Of a stretch of DNA of 64,000 bases, positions 1 to 8,963 are shown piece after piece. The notes under the pieces were generated by a model. The model did not search any database, was not told the DNA's origin, and saw only the letters and a list, made by a program, of their open reading frames with translations. The position numbers were made by a program, and so were the translations under genes. Every line of letters begins with the position of its first letter. Position 1 is the stretch's first letter. Location: contig JABVCK010000004.1 in assembly GCA_013540605.1 (NCBI GenBank), positions 124,001 to 188,000 of the forward strand, read 5' to 3'. Source of the stretch: Bacillota bacterium. GTDB lineage: Bacteria > Bacillota > Clostridia > Ch29.

Positions 1-36
1 TCTCTTACCTATGAATATGTTTATTCAACTGCTGTC

Positions 37-1554
37 CTATTTATGAAGGCTTTTATCAGTTTGCTGGCATAGGTATTCAAAAGGCAGTGCGGTAATGTCT
101 TTTTTCTTAATCTTAGATACCCTGTTCAATTTATCGAACAATATATCCTGGCCCCTGTTCATTCCCTGCGCTCCCATCAGGAGGACTATATCGCCCTTTT
201 GGACGTTTTGCAGCACCTCCTCTATCGCTTTTTCCAAGGTGTCGAAATGAACAAAACAGGTTCCGGCTTTATTCAACTCAGATAAGAATGCTTCCCGTTC
301 AAACATCGTAACTCTATCCCCATCTCCAACGGTATCCGAACTGCTGGTAACAATAATCTCTTCTGCGCCAAGAAGGCCTGCCCAGCTAGCTATGACCTTA
401 CCGTTTGCCCTGTTGATCTCGGGGCCCCTATTCCCCCTTATTGCGCTTAGAATGTGAATATCATTGTAATTCATAGCCTGGACGGTCTCAAATACCGCTT
501 CATAGCTCCCCGGGTTGTGGCTGAAATCATCAATCACCGTGAAACCTTCCTCATAAACTATCTGCATACGTCTCCAAACCCCCTTGAAGCCTGTCAGGGC
601 ACTCTGAACAACCTGGGGTTCTACACCGTACAAGAGGCCTACGGTAGTTGCGGCCAGGCTGTTATATACGTTGTGCTTTCCCGGCACCTTGAGCTTTAAT
701 GGTATCTCCTGAGGCTCAACATCATTGCCTACCATGTTGGTAAAGGACCTCTGGACACAGCAGGTATAGCTTGCGCCAATCGAGCTCGTATCTATGCTTG
801 AGGCTGTTATGCTAGACTTTGCACCGAGGCCGTAGGTTAGTATAAGGGGCTTGGGGTTTTCCCTGACCAGGTCGAGACCGTGGGGGTCATCCCCGTTAAT
901 CACCGCCGTTGTGCCGGGCCCCAGCATATTGAACAGTCTCCTCTTTGTATTCACATAGTCTTCGAAGGACCCATGGGTATCGATATGATCTTCGGAAATA
1001 TTCGTGTGCACCGCCACGTTAAAATCAATGCAGTCCACCCTATGGTACTTTAACCCGTGGGAAGACACCTCCATTACTGCTGCGTACACATCCTGCTCAA
1101 CCATCTGGGCCAAAGCTCTCTGCAGGCATTCACTGTCAGGAGTTGTAAGGGTATGGGGATAGTACCTGCTTCCTATTTTCATCGATACAGTTCCGATAAG
1201 CCCCGTTGAAAAACCCGCTTTCCGCAGTATTTCCTCAATCATGTACGTCGTTGTTGTCTTGCCGTTGGTTCCCGTCACCCCGATTACGTTTATCTTTTCA
1301 GAAGGGTATTTGTAAAAACGCGCAAGAAGCCTGGCCAGGGTGAGCCTGGCGTTTTCTACCTTGACCACAGGCACGTCAAAGGGGAGTGGTTTCAAATCCT
1401 CTTCGGTAAAGATCACGGCTGCCCCCTTTGCTATAGCCTCTTCAATATAACTATTCCCGTCCTCCTTCTCACCTTTAACGGCTACAAAGGCATAGCCCGG
1501 TTTAACCTTTCTTGAATCACAGGTAATACCTTTAAGCTTAGCATCAAAATACAT
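37..1554 (-). CDS. MurE-type Mur ligase
   Basis: This is a 505-residue ATP-dependent amino-acid ligase of the Mur family, most like UDP-MurNAc-tripeptide synthetases that act on cytoplasmic peptidoglycan precursors. The N-terminal UDP-binding domain has the TCDSRKVKPGYAFVA region, followed by the P-loop GVTGTNGKTTTT at about residue 92 and the central lysine region YVNTKRRLF. The start ATG has the upstream ribosome site TGGAGTG. The C-terminal domain departs from housekeeping MurE: the usual VDYAHTP segment reads IDDFSHNP, and I do not see the DNPR motif that binds diaminopimelate. It stands alone, away from a division/cell-wall cluster. It could be a paralogous ligase with another amino-acid or substrate specificity; MurE itself is the alternative. 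Confidence 0.8.
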   Translation of the reverse strand: MYFDAKLKGITCDSRKVKPGYAFVAVKGEKEDGNSYIEEAIAKGAAVIFTEEDLKPLPFDVPVVKVENARLTLARLLARFYKYPSEKINVIGVTGTNGKTTTTYMIEEILRKAGFSTGLIGTVSMKIGSRYYPHTLTTPDSECLQRALAQMVEQDVYAAVMEVSSHGLKYHRVDCIDFNVAVHTNISEDHIDTHGSFEDYVNTKRRLFNMLGPGTTAVINGDDPHGLDLVRENPKPLILTYGLGAKSSITASSIDTSSIGASYTCCVQRSFTNMVGNDVEPQEIPLKLKVPGKHNVYNSLAATTVGLLYGVEPQVVQSALTGFKGVWRRMQIVYEEGFTVIDDFSHNPGSYEAVFETVQAMNYNDIHILSAIRGNRGPEINRANGKVIASWAGLLGAEEIIVTSSSDTVGDGDRVTMFEREAFLSELNKAGTCFVHFDTLEKAIEEVLQNVQKGDIVLLMGAQGMNRGQDILFDKLNRVSKIKKKDITALPFEYLCQQTDKSLHK

Positions 1555-1589
1555 GTGTATTCACTCCATATAGTTGGTAGAATATAGAC

Positions 1590-1810
1590 CGCAGTCGGCA
1601 GATCGCAGATCGCAGGTGTAGTAGTTCAGTTTCTAGTTCACAGATCACAGTTGCCAGGGTAAGGCTTATAGGTTCTGCCCATAAGCACTTCCCTGACGTG
1701 TGTCATCTGTTATCTGTCAACTGATAACTGAATCTCTGGAGTCTGCCAACTGCCAACTGCCAATTGCCATCTGGTAACTGGTAACTGATAACTATACTCT
1801 GGCAACTGAT
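1590..1810. repeat. Heptamer-based hairpin repeat, copy 1
   Basis: The whole gap between the Mur ligase and the opp operon is made of degenerate 7-bp units: CAGATCG-type on the left and AACTGCC/AACTGAT-type on the right. They surround a core with inverted arms, GCTTATAGG and CCCATAAGC, flanked by CCAGGGTAAG and CTTCCCTGAC. Left and right arms are roughly reverse complements, so the transcript could fold into one long imperfect hairpin. Related copies lie at about 8420, 10850, 13758, 17055, 22192 and 63345. Confidence 0.85.
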
Positions 1811-1861
1811 TTTATGTTTTGTTATTTCGTTTGAATTTATGTGTTTGAGCGAAAACTATAA

Positions 1862-1889
1862 GGCCCGGTGAACTGTAGTTCACCGGGCT
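1862..1889 (-). terminator. Terminator of the opp operon
   Basis: A 12-bp perfect stem (GCCCGGTGAACT / AGTTCACCGGGC) with a 2-nt spacer lies directly after the oppF stop codon. On the minus strand it is followed by a moderately T-rich tail. Its position fits a terminator for the importer operon. Confidence 0.75.
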
Positions 1890-1897
1890 TATTTCTT

Positions 1898-2863
1898 CTA
1901 TCTCATATGACAGGCGCAGTAATGGCCACCGCCAATGTCTTTGAATTCGGGAACGACTTCCCTGCAAATGGGCTGCGCTTCCCTGCACCTGGTATGGAAC
2001 CTGCATCCGCTTGGGGGATTCACCGGGCTGGGAACATCGCCCTCCAGGAGTATTCTCTCCCGTTTATACTCAGGGTCAGGGACCGGAATCGCAGACAGCA
2101 AGGCCTGTGTGTAAGGATGCTTGGGCGAGCTGTAAAGCTCTTCCTTGCCGGCCAGTTCTACGATTTTGCCGAGATACATAACCGCAACCCTGTCACTTAT
2201 ATGCTTTACAACACTCAAGTCATGGGCTATGAACATATATGTCAAACCAAACTGTTCCTGCAGCTCCTGCATCAGGTTGATTACCTGGGCCTGAATGGAG
2301 ACGTCCAGGGCTGAAACGGGCTCATCGCAGATAACGAGTTTGGGGTTGACTGCCAGTGCCCGGGCAATGCCTATCCTCTGTCTCTGCCCGCCGCTGAACT
2401 CATGGGGGTATCGTCTGATATGCTGGGACCTGAGCCCAACGACATCAAGCAGTTCGAGTACCTTTTCCTCTCTCTCCTTGCCTTTGAGCAAGCCGTGAAT
2501 GTCGAAGGCTTCTCCTATTATATCTCCTACTGTCATTCTTGGATTCAGGGAGGCATAGGGGTCCTGGAATATTATCTGCATTTCACGCCTTAGCTCTCTC
2601 ATTTCCTGCTTGCTTACCTTAGCTACATCCTTTCCTTCGAAGTATACCTCCCCTTCGGTCGGTTCAAGGAGCCTTAATATCGCTCTGCCTGTAGTGGATT
2701 TTCCGCACCCTGATTCTCCGACAAGCCCCAGGGTTTCTCCTCTTTTAACCGTAAAATCAACTCCGTCAACCGCTTTTACGTTGGCAACCACCCTGGATAT
2801 AATTCCTTTTTTGATCGGGAAGTACTTCTTCAGGCCTTTAACTTCCAGCAAAGCCTCCTGCAT
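1898..2863 (-). CDS. oppF: Oligopeptide/dipeptide ABC transporter ATPase (OppF/DppF type)
   Basis: The second ATPase subunit (321 aa) of the peptide importer hydrolyses ATP at the inner face of the membrane. It shows Walker [10 protein letters not shown] (about residues 49-57), the signature [15 protein letters not shown], Walker [13 protein letters not shown], and a C-terminal oligopeptide-transporter extension with the cysteine-rich segment GCRFHTRC typical of OppF/DppF. It is the last gene of oppA-B-C-D-F, starting one base after the oppD stop. The substrate (peptides, nickel or another solute) cannot be fixed from sequence. Confidence 0.93.
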   Translation of the reverse strand: MQEALLEVKGLKKYFPIKKGIISRVVANVKAVDGVDFTVKRGETLGLVGESGCGKSTTGRAILRLLEPTEGEVYFEGKDVAKVSKQEMRELRREMQIIFQDPYASLNPRMTVGDIIGEAFDIHGLLKGKEREEKVLELLDVVGLRSQHIRRYPHEFSGGQRQRIGIARALAVNPKLVICDEPVSALDVSIQAQVINLMQELQEQFGLTYMFIAHDLSVVKHISDRVAVMYLGKIVELAGKEELYSSPKHPYTQALLSAIPVPDPEYKRERILLEGDVPSPVNPPSGCRFHTRCREAQPICREVVPEFKDIGGGHYCACHMR

Positions 2864-3853
2864 CTATTTTCCCCCCTCTGTCCAGTGATCGGTATACATA
2901 AAGCATCTCACCTGGTGTCCCTGAAACTCTATAAGTTCAGGCTGCTGCTGTTTGCATATCTCCCTGGCATGCTTGCATCGGGGATGGAATCTGCAACCCT
3001 CCGGCATCTCATAGGGGTTTGGAACGATACCCTCGATGACGTCGAGCTTTTCCCTGGTCTCGTTGAGTTTTGGTATCGAGTTCAGCAGCCCCTTTGTGTA
3101 TGGATGCTTGGGATTTTTAAAAATACTCATAACGTCAGAATATTCAACAACCTTCCCGGCATACATTACCAGGACGTTTTCCGCCACTTCGGCTATAACA
3201 CCCAGGTCATGGGTTATCAGCATGATTGCGGCATCCAGCCTATCCTTAAGGTCCTTCATGAGTTCCAGTATTTGCGCCTGTATGGTTACGTCAAGGGCTG
3301 TTGTCGGCTCATCGGCTATCAGGATTTCCGGGTTGCAGGCCAAGGCCATGGCTATCATGACCCTCTGCCGCATACCTCCGCTGAGCTGGTGAGGGTACTC
3401 ATGCACCCTCTGCTCCGGAAGCGGTATGCCAACAAGTGACAGCATTTCTATAGATTTGTTGAGGGCCTGTTCCTTGTTCATGCCCTGGTGCAGCATCAGG
3501 GCCTCCGAAATCTGGTCACCTATCGTATAAACCGGATTGAGGGAAGTCATGGGTTCCTGGAATATCATGGATATATCGTTTCCCCGGATTTTCCTCATTT
3601 CATCCTCCGACAGCTTCACTATGTCTTTGCCTTTAAAAATAATTTGGCCTTCTGTTATCTTCCCGGGCGGGGAAGGTATAAGCCGCATGACCGAGAGGGA
3701 GGTAACGCTTTTCCCGCAGCCGGATTCGCCGACTATGCCCAGGGTCTCTCCCTTTCTTATTTCAAAATCGACTCCGTCAACTGCCGGAACAACTCCATCA
3801 TCGGTGTAGAAATATGTTTTCAGGCCCTTAACTTCCAATACCTTTTCGCTCAT
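2864..3853 (-). CDS. oppD: Oligopeptide/dipeptide ABC transporter ATPase (OppD/DppD type)
   Basis: The first ATPase subunit (329 aa) has Walker [10 protein letters not shown], the signature LSGGMRQRVMIAMAL, Walker B ILIADEPTTALD and the OppD-type C-terminal extension with GCRFHPRC. I place the start at the ATG (MSEKVLEVKG) eight bases after GGAGAGG; an in-frame GTG nine bases upstream overlaps that ribosome site and is less likely. It pairs with oppF to form the ATPase heterodimer. Confidence 0.93.
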   Translation of the reverse strand: MSEKVLEVKGLKTYFYTDDGVVPAVDGVDFEIRKGETLGIVGESGCGKSVTSLSVMRLIPSPPGKITEGQIIFKGKDIVKLSEDEMRKIRGNDISMIFQEPMTSLNPVYTIGDQISEALMLHQGMNKEQALNKSIEMLSLVGIPLPEQRVHEYPHQLSGGMRQRVMIAMALACNPEILIADEPTTALDVTIQAQILELMKDLKDRLDAAIMLITHDLGVIAEVAENVLVMYAGKVVEYSDVMSIFKNPKHPYTKGLLNSIPKLNETREKLDVIEGIVPNPYEMPEGCRFHPRCKHAREICKQQQPELIEFQGHQVRCFMYTDHWTEGGK

Positions 3854-3870
3854 TACCTTCACCTCTCCTT

Positions 3871-4812
3871 CTATCTCTTAAGCCTTGGGTCTAAAGCATC
3901 CCGCAGCCCGTCGCCGAGCAGGTTAAACCCAAGTACAAGACTCATTATTGCAAAGCCCGGGAAAATAGACCACCACCACTGTCCGGACAGCAAGAACTGC
4001 CTTCCCTGGTCTATCTCATATCCCCAGCTTGGTGTAGGCGGTTGTATTCCGAACCCCAAAAAGCTGAGCGCTGATTCAAGCATTATTACATCCCCCATTC
4101 CGAGGGTTGCCTGTACAATAACCGGCGCCAGGACATTTGGAAGTATATGCTTGAGAATCACCCTGAAATCTTTTCCCCCCAGGGCTACCGCAGCTTCAAC
4201 GTACTCCTTCTCCTTTACCGATAATACCTGCCCCCGGACCACCCTGGCAATACTGGCCCAGTTTATAATTCCTATGGCAGCATACATGAGCATCATACTC
4301 GGCGGCAAGTACGCAACCAACGCCAGTACGAAAAGGAGGAATGGAAAAGCAAATATTACGTTGATAAGCCATGAAATAAGGTCATCAACAATGCCTCCGT
4401 AAAACCCTGCTATAGCTCCCAGGGTAACGCCTATAATAACCGAAATCGCCATGGAAGCGATACCTATCTGGAGGGAAATCCGTGCCCCGTATATTACCCT
4501 GGAGAATAAATCCCTTCCATAGATATCAGTTCCGAACCAGTGCTTGGCGCTCGGCGGCTGCAGCTGCGCAGCCTTTCCCTCAGTCCAGATAAGCTGCTCA
4601 TGAGGATGATATTTGGTTATAAAGGGTGCGAATATGGCAGCCAGTATTATTACTGTTACAAGAAAGAGCCCGAACATCGCCATCTTATTCCTCTTCAGCC
4701 TCAGCCAGCTGTCCATCCAAAGGCTGCGGCCTTCCCTCTTATCCGCCTTCACACCTGCTGCAGTTCGGGGATTCATCACAGGTTTAGTTTCCACGTCATT
4801 CACCTCCATCAC
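3871..4812 (-). CDS. oppC: Oligopeptide/dipeptide ABC transporter permease (OppC type)
   Basis: This 313-residue inner-membrane permease has the OppC N-terminal extension, a first transmembrane segment (MAMFGLFLVTVIILAAIFA), and a later block of about five segments. The cytoplasmic EAA loop reads EAAVALGGKDFRVILKHILPN and contacts the ATPases. The FGTDIYGRDLFSRVIYGARISL motif is characteristic of OppC/DppC. The start overlaps the end of oppB by four bases, which implies translational coupling. Confidence 0.93.
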   Translation of the reverse strand: MMEVNDVETKPVMNPRTAAGVKADKREGRSLWMDSWLRLKRNKMAMFGLFLVTVIILAAIFAPFITKYHPHEQLIWTEGKAAQLQPPSAKHWFGTDIYGRDLFSRVIYGARISLQIGIASMAISVIIGVTLGAIAGFYGGIVDDLISWLINVIFAFPFLLFVLALVAYLPPSMMLMYAAIGIINWASIARVVRGQVLSVKEKEYVEAAVALGGKDFRVILKHILPNVLAPVIVQATLGMGDVIMLESALSFLGFGIQPPTPSWGYEIDQGRQFLLSGQWWWSIFPGFAIMSLVLGFNLLGDGLRDALDPRLKR

Positions 4813-5738
4813 CTATCGTATTTTATACGCGGGTCAAACAGCGGGTATGAAAGGTCCACCAGCAGATTGGTGAACACAAATATCAGTGCCAAAAACAGCA
4901 CCTCGCCCCTGATGACAGGAAAATCCCTGTTTATCAGCGCTTCTACGCTCAACCTGCCTATCCCCGGCAGCGAAAACACCCTCTCGGTAACTATCGCACC
5001 GCTTAGCATCGTAGCGGTCTGGATACCTATTATGGTTACAACGGGTATCATTGCGTTTTTCAGAGCATGCTTCATGACAACAACCCTCTCGGACAATCCC
5101 TTCGCCCAGGCTGTCCTTATATAGTCCTGCCTTATGATTTCGAGCATGCTTGACCTTGTGAGCCTGGCTATCAGGGCAGCGGGCCTGATCCCCAGGGTAA
5201 TGACGGGCAAGACAAGGTAAATCCAGCTTCCGTCCCCGGTGCCGGTACCGGGGATCCACCCGAGTTTTACGCAGAATAACACCACCAACAGCAGGCCAAC
5301 CCAGAAAGTGGGCGCGGATATGCCAAGCAGCGCGACAAACATGCTGCCATAGTCCAGGATAGAATACTGCCTAACCGCAGAGATTATTCCCAGGGTAACA
5401 CCCATGATAACCGCAATCGCCATGGCTGATAGGGCGATTTTCGCAGTCAGCGGTATCCGCTGCCCTATAGCCCTCGTTACGGGCATGTTATTCCTGTAGG
5501 ATTTGCCAAGGTCAAGGGTTAGCGCCCTTCTAAAAAAGTCAAGGAACTGCCACCACAGGGGCTTATTTAACCCCAGGTCTTCTTTAATTCTCTCTATCGT
5601 TGCGGGGTCGCCCCTCTGCCCCATCATCAGGCGGACCGGGTCCCCAGGGACTATCGTAGTCAGTATGAAAACCACAGCAATAACGCCGGCTATTACAGGT
5701 AAAGCTGCAAGAAGCCTTTTTATAATGTAAGTCGACAA
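4809..5738 (-). CDS. oppB: Oligopeptide/dipeptide ABC transporter permease (OppB type)
   Basis: A 309-residue permease with about six transmembrane segments. It has the N-terminal OppB motif MSTYIIKRLLAALPVI, the PGDPVRLMMGQRG segment, and the EAA loop RTAWAKGLSERVVVMKHALKN. Translation most likely begins at TTG, seven bases after a GGAGGG ribosome site. It follows oppA after a 97-bp gap that carries a stable hairpin. Confidence 0.93.
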   Translation of the reverse strand: MSTYIIKRLLAALPVIAGVIAVVFILTTIVPGDPVRLMMGQRGDPATIERIKEDLGLNKPLWWQFLDFFRRALTLDLGKSYRNNMPVTRAIGQRIPLTAKIALSAMAIAVIMGVTLGIISAVRQYSILDYGSMFVALLGISAPTFWVGLLLVVLFCVKLGWIPGTGTGDGSWIYLVLPVITLGIRPAALIARLTRSSMLEIIRQDYIRTAWAKGLSERVVVMKHALKNAMIPVVTIIGIQTATMLSGAIVTERVFSLPGIGRLSVEALINRDFPVIRGEVLFLALIFVFTNLLVDLSYPLFDPRIKYDR

Positions 5739-5770
5739 ATATCGTCCCTCCCCCTCAAAATAATTCCCAT

Positions 5771-5806
5771 AAATTGGCTTCCATCCTGCCGAATGGAAGC
5801 CAATTT
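5771..5806 (-). terminator. Intercistronic hairpin between oppA and oppB
   Basis: AATTGGCTTCCAT and ATGGAAGCCAATT form a 13-bp inverted repeat around a short loop, immediately after the oppA stop codon. On the minus strand the right arm is followed by TATGGGAATTATTTT rather than a clean U-tract. It probably acts as a partial terminator or an RNA-stability element that keeps oppA mRNA in excess over the membrane genes, a common arrangement for binding proteins. Confidence 0.6.
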
Positions 5807-5835
5807 GTACATGACTTTCTTGTTATCAGCCTATA

Positions 5836-7494
5836 TTAGTTGTCAAGCCAGACATCATAGTATTTAGCGGAATACGCACCGAAGGACGGAAGTTCATAGC
5901 CTTTAACATAGGGCTGCAGCAGCTGGTGGGTAGTATAGTGGTATATGAACAGCCACGGAGCTTCTTCCACAACTATCTGTTCAGCCTCCTGGTACATCTT
6001 ACGTCTCTTTTCGGGATCGCTTTCAACCCTGGCCTCCTTGGTCAGCCTGTCGAACTCAGGATTGCTGAATCTTGTATAGTTGCCGTTGGGACCAAAGTTG
6101 TCCGTATGCAGCAATACGTACAGGAAGTTGTCGGGGTCCGGATAGTCGACAACCCAGCCCATCCTGAAGAACGGAACTTCGCTTCGTTCTACTGAATCCA
6201 GGTGTGCGCCCCAGTCAACGTTCTTGAGTTCCATGTCGATACCGATCTGCTTCAGCTGCTGCTGCAGCGCTTCGGCTATCCTCTTGTGGGCGTCGCTGGA
6301 GTTGTACTGAAGGGTAAGCTTGACACCGTTCGGGTACCCGGCTTCTGCAAGAAGCTGTTTGGCTTTTTCCGGATTGTACTCGTATCCAACCAGGTTCTCG
6401 TTATAACCGAACATTCCGGGAGGCAGCACACCCTTGGCAGGGGTTGCACGGCCGTTACGAACCAGGTCGATCAAGCCTTGCCTGTCGATGGCGTAGTTCA
6501 GGGCCTGCCTCAGCTTCTTATTGTCCTTGAAGGGCTCAAGGGTCACGTTCATGCCGTAGTAATAAGTACCCATCTGCGGCCTTTCAAAGAAGCTGTCGGG
6601 GTATTTGCTAAGTGCTTCATGGTAGTACGGATCGTCAAGTTCTTCTATTGATTCGAAGTTGCCGAGGGTGAACTCGGTCCACTCCATGGTCAGGTCGTTT
6701 ATTACCTTGAACTCAATGCCGTCAAGATACGGCAGCTGATTGCCATCAGCATCGGTTCGCCAGTAGTTCTCGTTTTTCGAAAGGACTACCCTGTCATCCT
6801 GCACCCACTCTTCAAACTTGAACGGGCCGGTTCCAACGGGGTGGAAGTTGAACTCTGCTCCCCATTTTTCCACGTCTTCCTTTGGAAGAACCACGAACGT
6901 GTTATACGCAAGCACTGCGATAAACGGCGAGAAAGCATACTCCAGAGTAATCTCAAGCGTACTGTCGTCAATAGCCCTTACCCCTGCCAGGTGGTCGGTT
7001 TTACCTTCCTGGTAATCCTGGTACCCCTTGATCATATCGAGGAAGTAGGCCCTCTCGGAGTTCGTCTTAGGATTGGTTATGTAGTTGAACGTCCATACCC
7101 AGTCTTCTGCGGTAACCGCCCTGCCGCCGTTGGCAGTGGGAGTGCCGTTTTCCGTTGTAGCATGGAATTTAACGCCTTGCCTCAATTTGAAGGTATAGGT
7201 CAGGCCATCCGGGCTGATCGTCCATGATTCAGCAAGGTTCGGAACGATTTCACCTTCGGAATCAAGGTCTACCAGCATCTCAAACAGCTGGTACAGCACC
7301 CTTGAAGAAGATGTGTCGGTAGCATGCACAGGGTCAAGGTCCGGTGGGTCTGACATTACTGCCATTCTGAATATGCCGCCGTATTTGTCAGATTTTCCTT
7401 CGGCTGGTGTGTCAACCGCAGGCTTACTGCAGCCGGCAAATACTGCAACTACCATAACCAGCGCCAGAGCAACAGCAAAACTTCTTTTCAACAA
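5836..7494 (-). CDS. oppA: Peptide ABC transporter solute-binding lipoprotein (OppA/DppA type)
   Basis: This 552-residue extracytoplasmic binding protein (SBP family 5) feeds OppBCDF. The N-terminus is a lipoprotein signal, with hydrophobic VALALVMVVAVFAGC and the lipidated Cys at about residue 21. The family signature is visible as LDPVHATDTSSSRVLYQLFEMLV, followed by the LAESWTISPDGLTYTFKLRQGVKFH block. TTG start codons follow GGAGGGATATCA, giving good spacing. It is first in the operon and separated from oppB by a hairpin. The natural ligand is not known. Confidence 0.93.
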   Translation of the reverse strand: MLKRSFAVALALVMVVAVFAGCSKPAVDTPAEGKSDKYGGIFRMAVMSDPPDLDPVHATDTSSSRVLYQLFEMLVDLDSEGEIVPNLAESWTISPDGLTYTFKLRQGVKFHATTENGTPTANGGRAVTAEDWVWTFNYITNPKTNSERAYFLDMIKGYQDYQEGKTDHLAGVRAIDDSTLEITLEYAFSPFIAVLAYNTFVVLPKEDVEKWGAEFNFHPVGTGPFKFEEWVQDDRVVLSKNENYWRTDADGNQLPYLDGIEFKVINDLTMEWTEFTLGNFESIEELDDPYYHEALSKYPDSFFERPQMGTYYYGMNVTLEPFKDNKKLRQALNYAIDRQGLIDLVRNGRATPAKGVLPPGMFGYNENLVGYEYNPEKAKQLLAEAGYPNGVKLTLQYNSSDAHKRIAEALQQQLKQIGIDMELKNVDWGAHLDSVERSEVPFFRMGWVVDYPDPDNFLYVLLHTDNFGPNGNYTRFSNPEFDRLTKEARVESDPEKRRKMYQEAEQIVVEEAPWLFIYHYTTHQLLQPYVKGYELPSFGAYSAKYYDVWLDN

Positions 7495-7827
7495 TGATAT
7501 CCCTCCTAGTTTTTTTCATAGTAATATTTGAATACTCTTTTCCCTCTCCCTACAATCACCCCCGAATTATTTGCATAGAACTTGTGTTCGTCTTTCCTCT
7601 ATATTACTGGATACATTTATTTATTCTATATGTATTTGAATTATCCTTCAATTTTTTCACACAAAATCCTACCATAAATTACCCGCTTTCTACATACTGC
7701 ATATTTATTTAATATTAAATTAAAAGCCTTATTGATTTTTATTGGATTTAAATTGGGTTTCTGTATATTATTACACTAACTGGATTAAAAATCAATTACT
7801 TTTTTTTTTGAAAAAATTTTTTAAAAT
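7495..7827. other. AT-rich gap upstream of oppA
   Basis: About 330 bases of very AT-rich DNA separate the oppA start from the terminator of the zinc-ribbon gene. It must hold the opp promoter (minus strand). I see several A/T-rich -10-like strings but no convincing -35/-10 pair, no dyad operator and no coding potential. Confidence 0.5.
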
Positions 7828-7858
7828 AAAAAAACGGATGGCTGCCCATCCATTTTTT
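7828..7858 (-). terminator. Rho-independent terminator
   Basis: GGATGG-CTGC-CCATCC is flanked by A-runs on one side and T-runs on the other, so it can terminate in both directions. It sits about 20 bases beyond the stop codon of the small zinc-ribbon gene on the minus strand. Confidence 0.8.
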
Positions 7859-7877
7859 CAGTCTGTTTATCTGATGC

Positions 7878-8045
7878 TTACACGACCTTATCCAGCGTAC
7901 AGAGTTTGCTGGTGCTGCCATCAAATTCTATTCTATATACTACATAGTTGTCCCTCTCAATATGAATTTCAAAGCAGCAGTTCTTACAGAAAAACTTTTT
8001 CCTGCTGATTACACCCATTTTGGAATTGCAGAACGGACACATCAT
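7878..8045 (-). CDS. Small zinc-ribbon protein (55 aa)
   Basis: A 55-residue protein begins with tandem ATG codons after a strong GGAGGG ribosome site and ends just before a clear terminator, so it is very likely a real gene although short. It contains two cysteine pairs, CPFC at residues 3-6 and CKNC at residues 20-23 (followed by C24), giving a CxxC-N13-CxxC zinc-ribbon, then a basic/aromatic tail (HIERDNYVVYRIEFDG). Such ribbons usually bind nucleic acid or act as small regulators. The function is unknown, and no operon partner is present. Confidence 0.75.
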   Translation of the reverse strand: MMCPFCNSKMGVISRKKFFCKNCCFEIHIERDNYVVYRIEFDGSTSKLCTLDKVV

Positions 8046-8095
8046 AAAAATCCCTCCATCTTTATATGGCTTTTTACGTCAAACAGCACCGGACC

Positions 8096-8230
8096 ATAAT
8101 CGGGGACATTCCTCCCTCCCCAGAGCCATATATTGGGGACATTCCTCCTACCCCGGAGTTAGACTCCAAAAGGGAGGTGTGTCCCCTGACCTTAGGTGTG
8201 GAGGTGTGTCCCCATACCTTAGAGGATTAT
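8096..8230. repeat. GGGGACATTCC / GGTGTGTCCCC palindromic elements
   Basis: Two GGGGACATTCCTCC units face two GGAGGTGTGTCCCC units, giving nested inverted repeats across about 130 bp that include CCCCGGAG and AACTCC spacer pairs. Related units occur at 8422, 10783-10846, 22172 and 22391, and in inverse form at about 63468. The pattern resembles REP/BIME-type elements. No REP-associated transposase lies in this window. Confidence 0.75.
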
Positions 8231-8419
8231 TTAGCATTTCAGTGAAATCAAAGTATACGGTCGGACAAACTATCCTTTGTCTATTATACTATATTTGCAA
8301 AAAATATGCCAGCTTTTTTGTATTATTGGGTATTATTTATATATATCATGATATCATGTGCAATAATACGGAAATAATCAGGTTCCAATATAGGAATGTT
8401 TTTGGTAAAATATCTATGT

Positions 8420-8642
8420 ACATTGGGGACAATCTTTTTATGTAGTTACCAGATGGCAGTTGGCAGACTCCGGAGATTCAGTTGCCAGTTGACAGATAAC
8501 AGATGACAGATGACAGACATCAGGGAAGTGCTTATGGGAAAAACCTATAAGTCTTACCCTGGTATCTGTGAACTGTGATCTAATACCTGTGATCTGTGAT
8601 CTGTGATCTGTATACTACGAACTATCAACTACGAACTAACAC
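8420..8642. repeat. Heptamer-based hairpin repeat, copy 2
   Basis: This element is in the opposite orientation to copy 1. ATTGGGGACAATC lies at its left edge, followed by AGTTGGCAG-type units, the core GTGCTTATGGG-AAAAA-CCTATAAGTC flanked by CAGGGAA and TTACCCTGG, then runs of GATCTGT and finally ACGAACT units. It ends about 20 bases before the start of the GDT1-family gene and probably forms part of its leader. Confidence 0.85.
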
Positions 8643-8663
8643 AAGGTGTTGAGGAGGGATATA

Positions 8664-8963
8664 ATGGACTGGAAACTGTTTTTTACAGCGTTCACAATGC
8701 TTTTTTTAGCAGAGTTGGGTGATAAAACTCAGCTTGCCGTGTTTACCCTATCAACCCAGAGCAGCAGCGTTTTGCCGGTTTTTCTCGGCGCATCAACCGC
8801 TCTGGTGGTTGTGACTTTCATAGGGGTTTTCCTTGGCAGATTTGTTTCTGCCTATGTACCAACATCAATACTACATACCGCTGCAGGTATCCTATTCGTG
8901 GTAATGGGCATCCTGATACTTAAATCGGCGATTCCTGGGCTATCAAAATACTTGAGGTGGTAA
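8664..8963 (+). CDS. GDT1/TMEM165 (UPF0016) family membrane protein, single repeat
   Basis: This 99-residue membrane protein has three predicted helices. The family signature E-x-G-D-K-[ST] is present as AELGDKTQLA in the first helix. The GDT1 family members studied so far are Mn2+/Ca2+ exporters with two such repeats; half-length proteins like this one are thought to dimerise or pair with a partner. No second half-gene is seen nearby. The ATG at 8664 is preceded by GAGGAGGG, so it is preferred over a GTG six codons upstream. The gene converges on folC and overlaps its end by 21 bases. Confidence 0.8.
   Translation: MDWKLFFTAFTMLFLAELGDKTQLAVFTLSTQSSSVLPVFLGASTALVVVTFIGVFLGRFVSAYVPTSILHTAAGILFVVMGILILKSAIPGLSKYLRW

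Noticed and set aside
7494-8008. Plus-strand frames upstream of oppA
   Set aside because: AT-rich composition with low-complexity F/Y/I-rich translation and no ribosome sites; regarded as non-coding.
8020-8445. Plus-strand open frame of about 140 codons across the GGGGACATTCC region
   Set aside because: It runs through palindromic repeats, has no ribosome site and overlaps the zinc-ribbon gene antisense.
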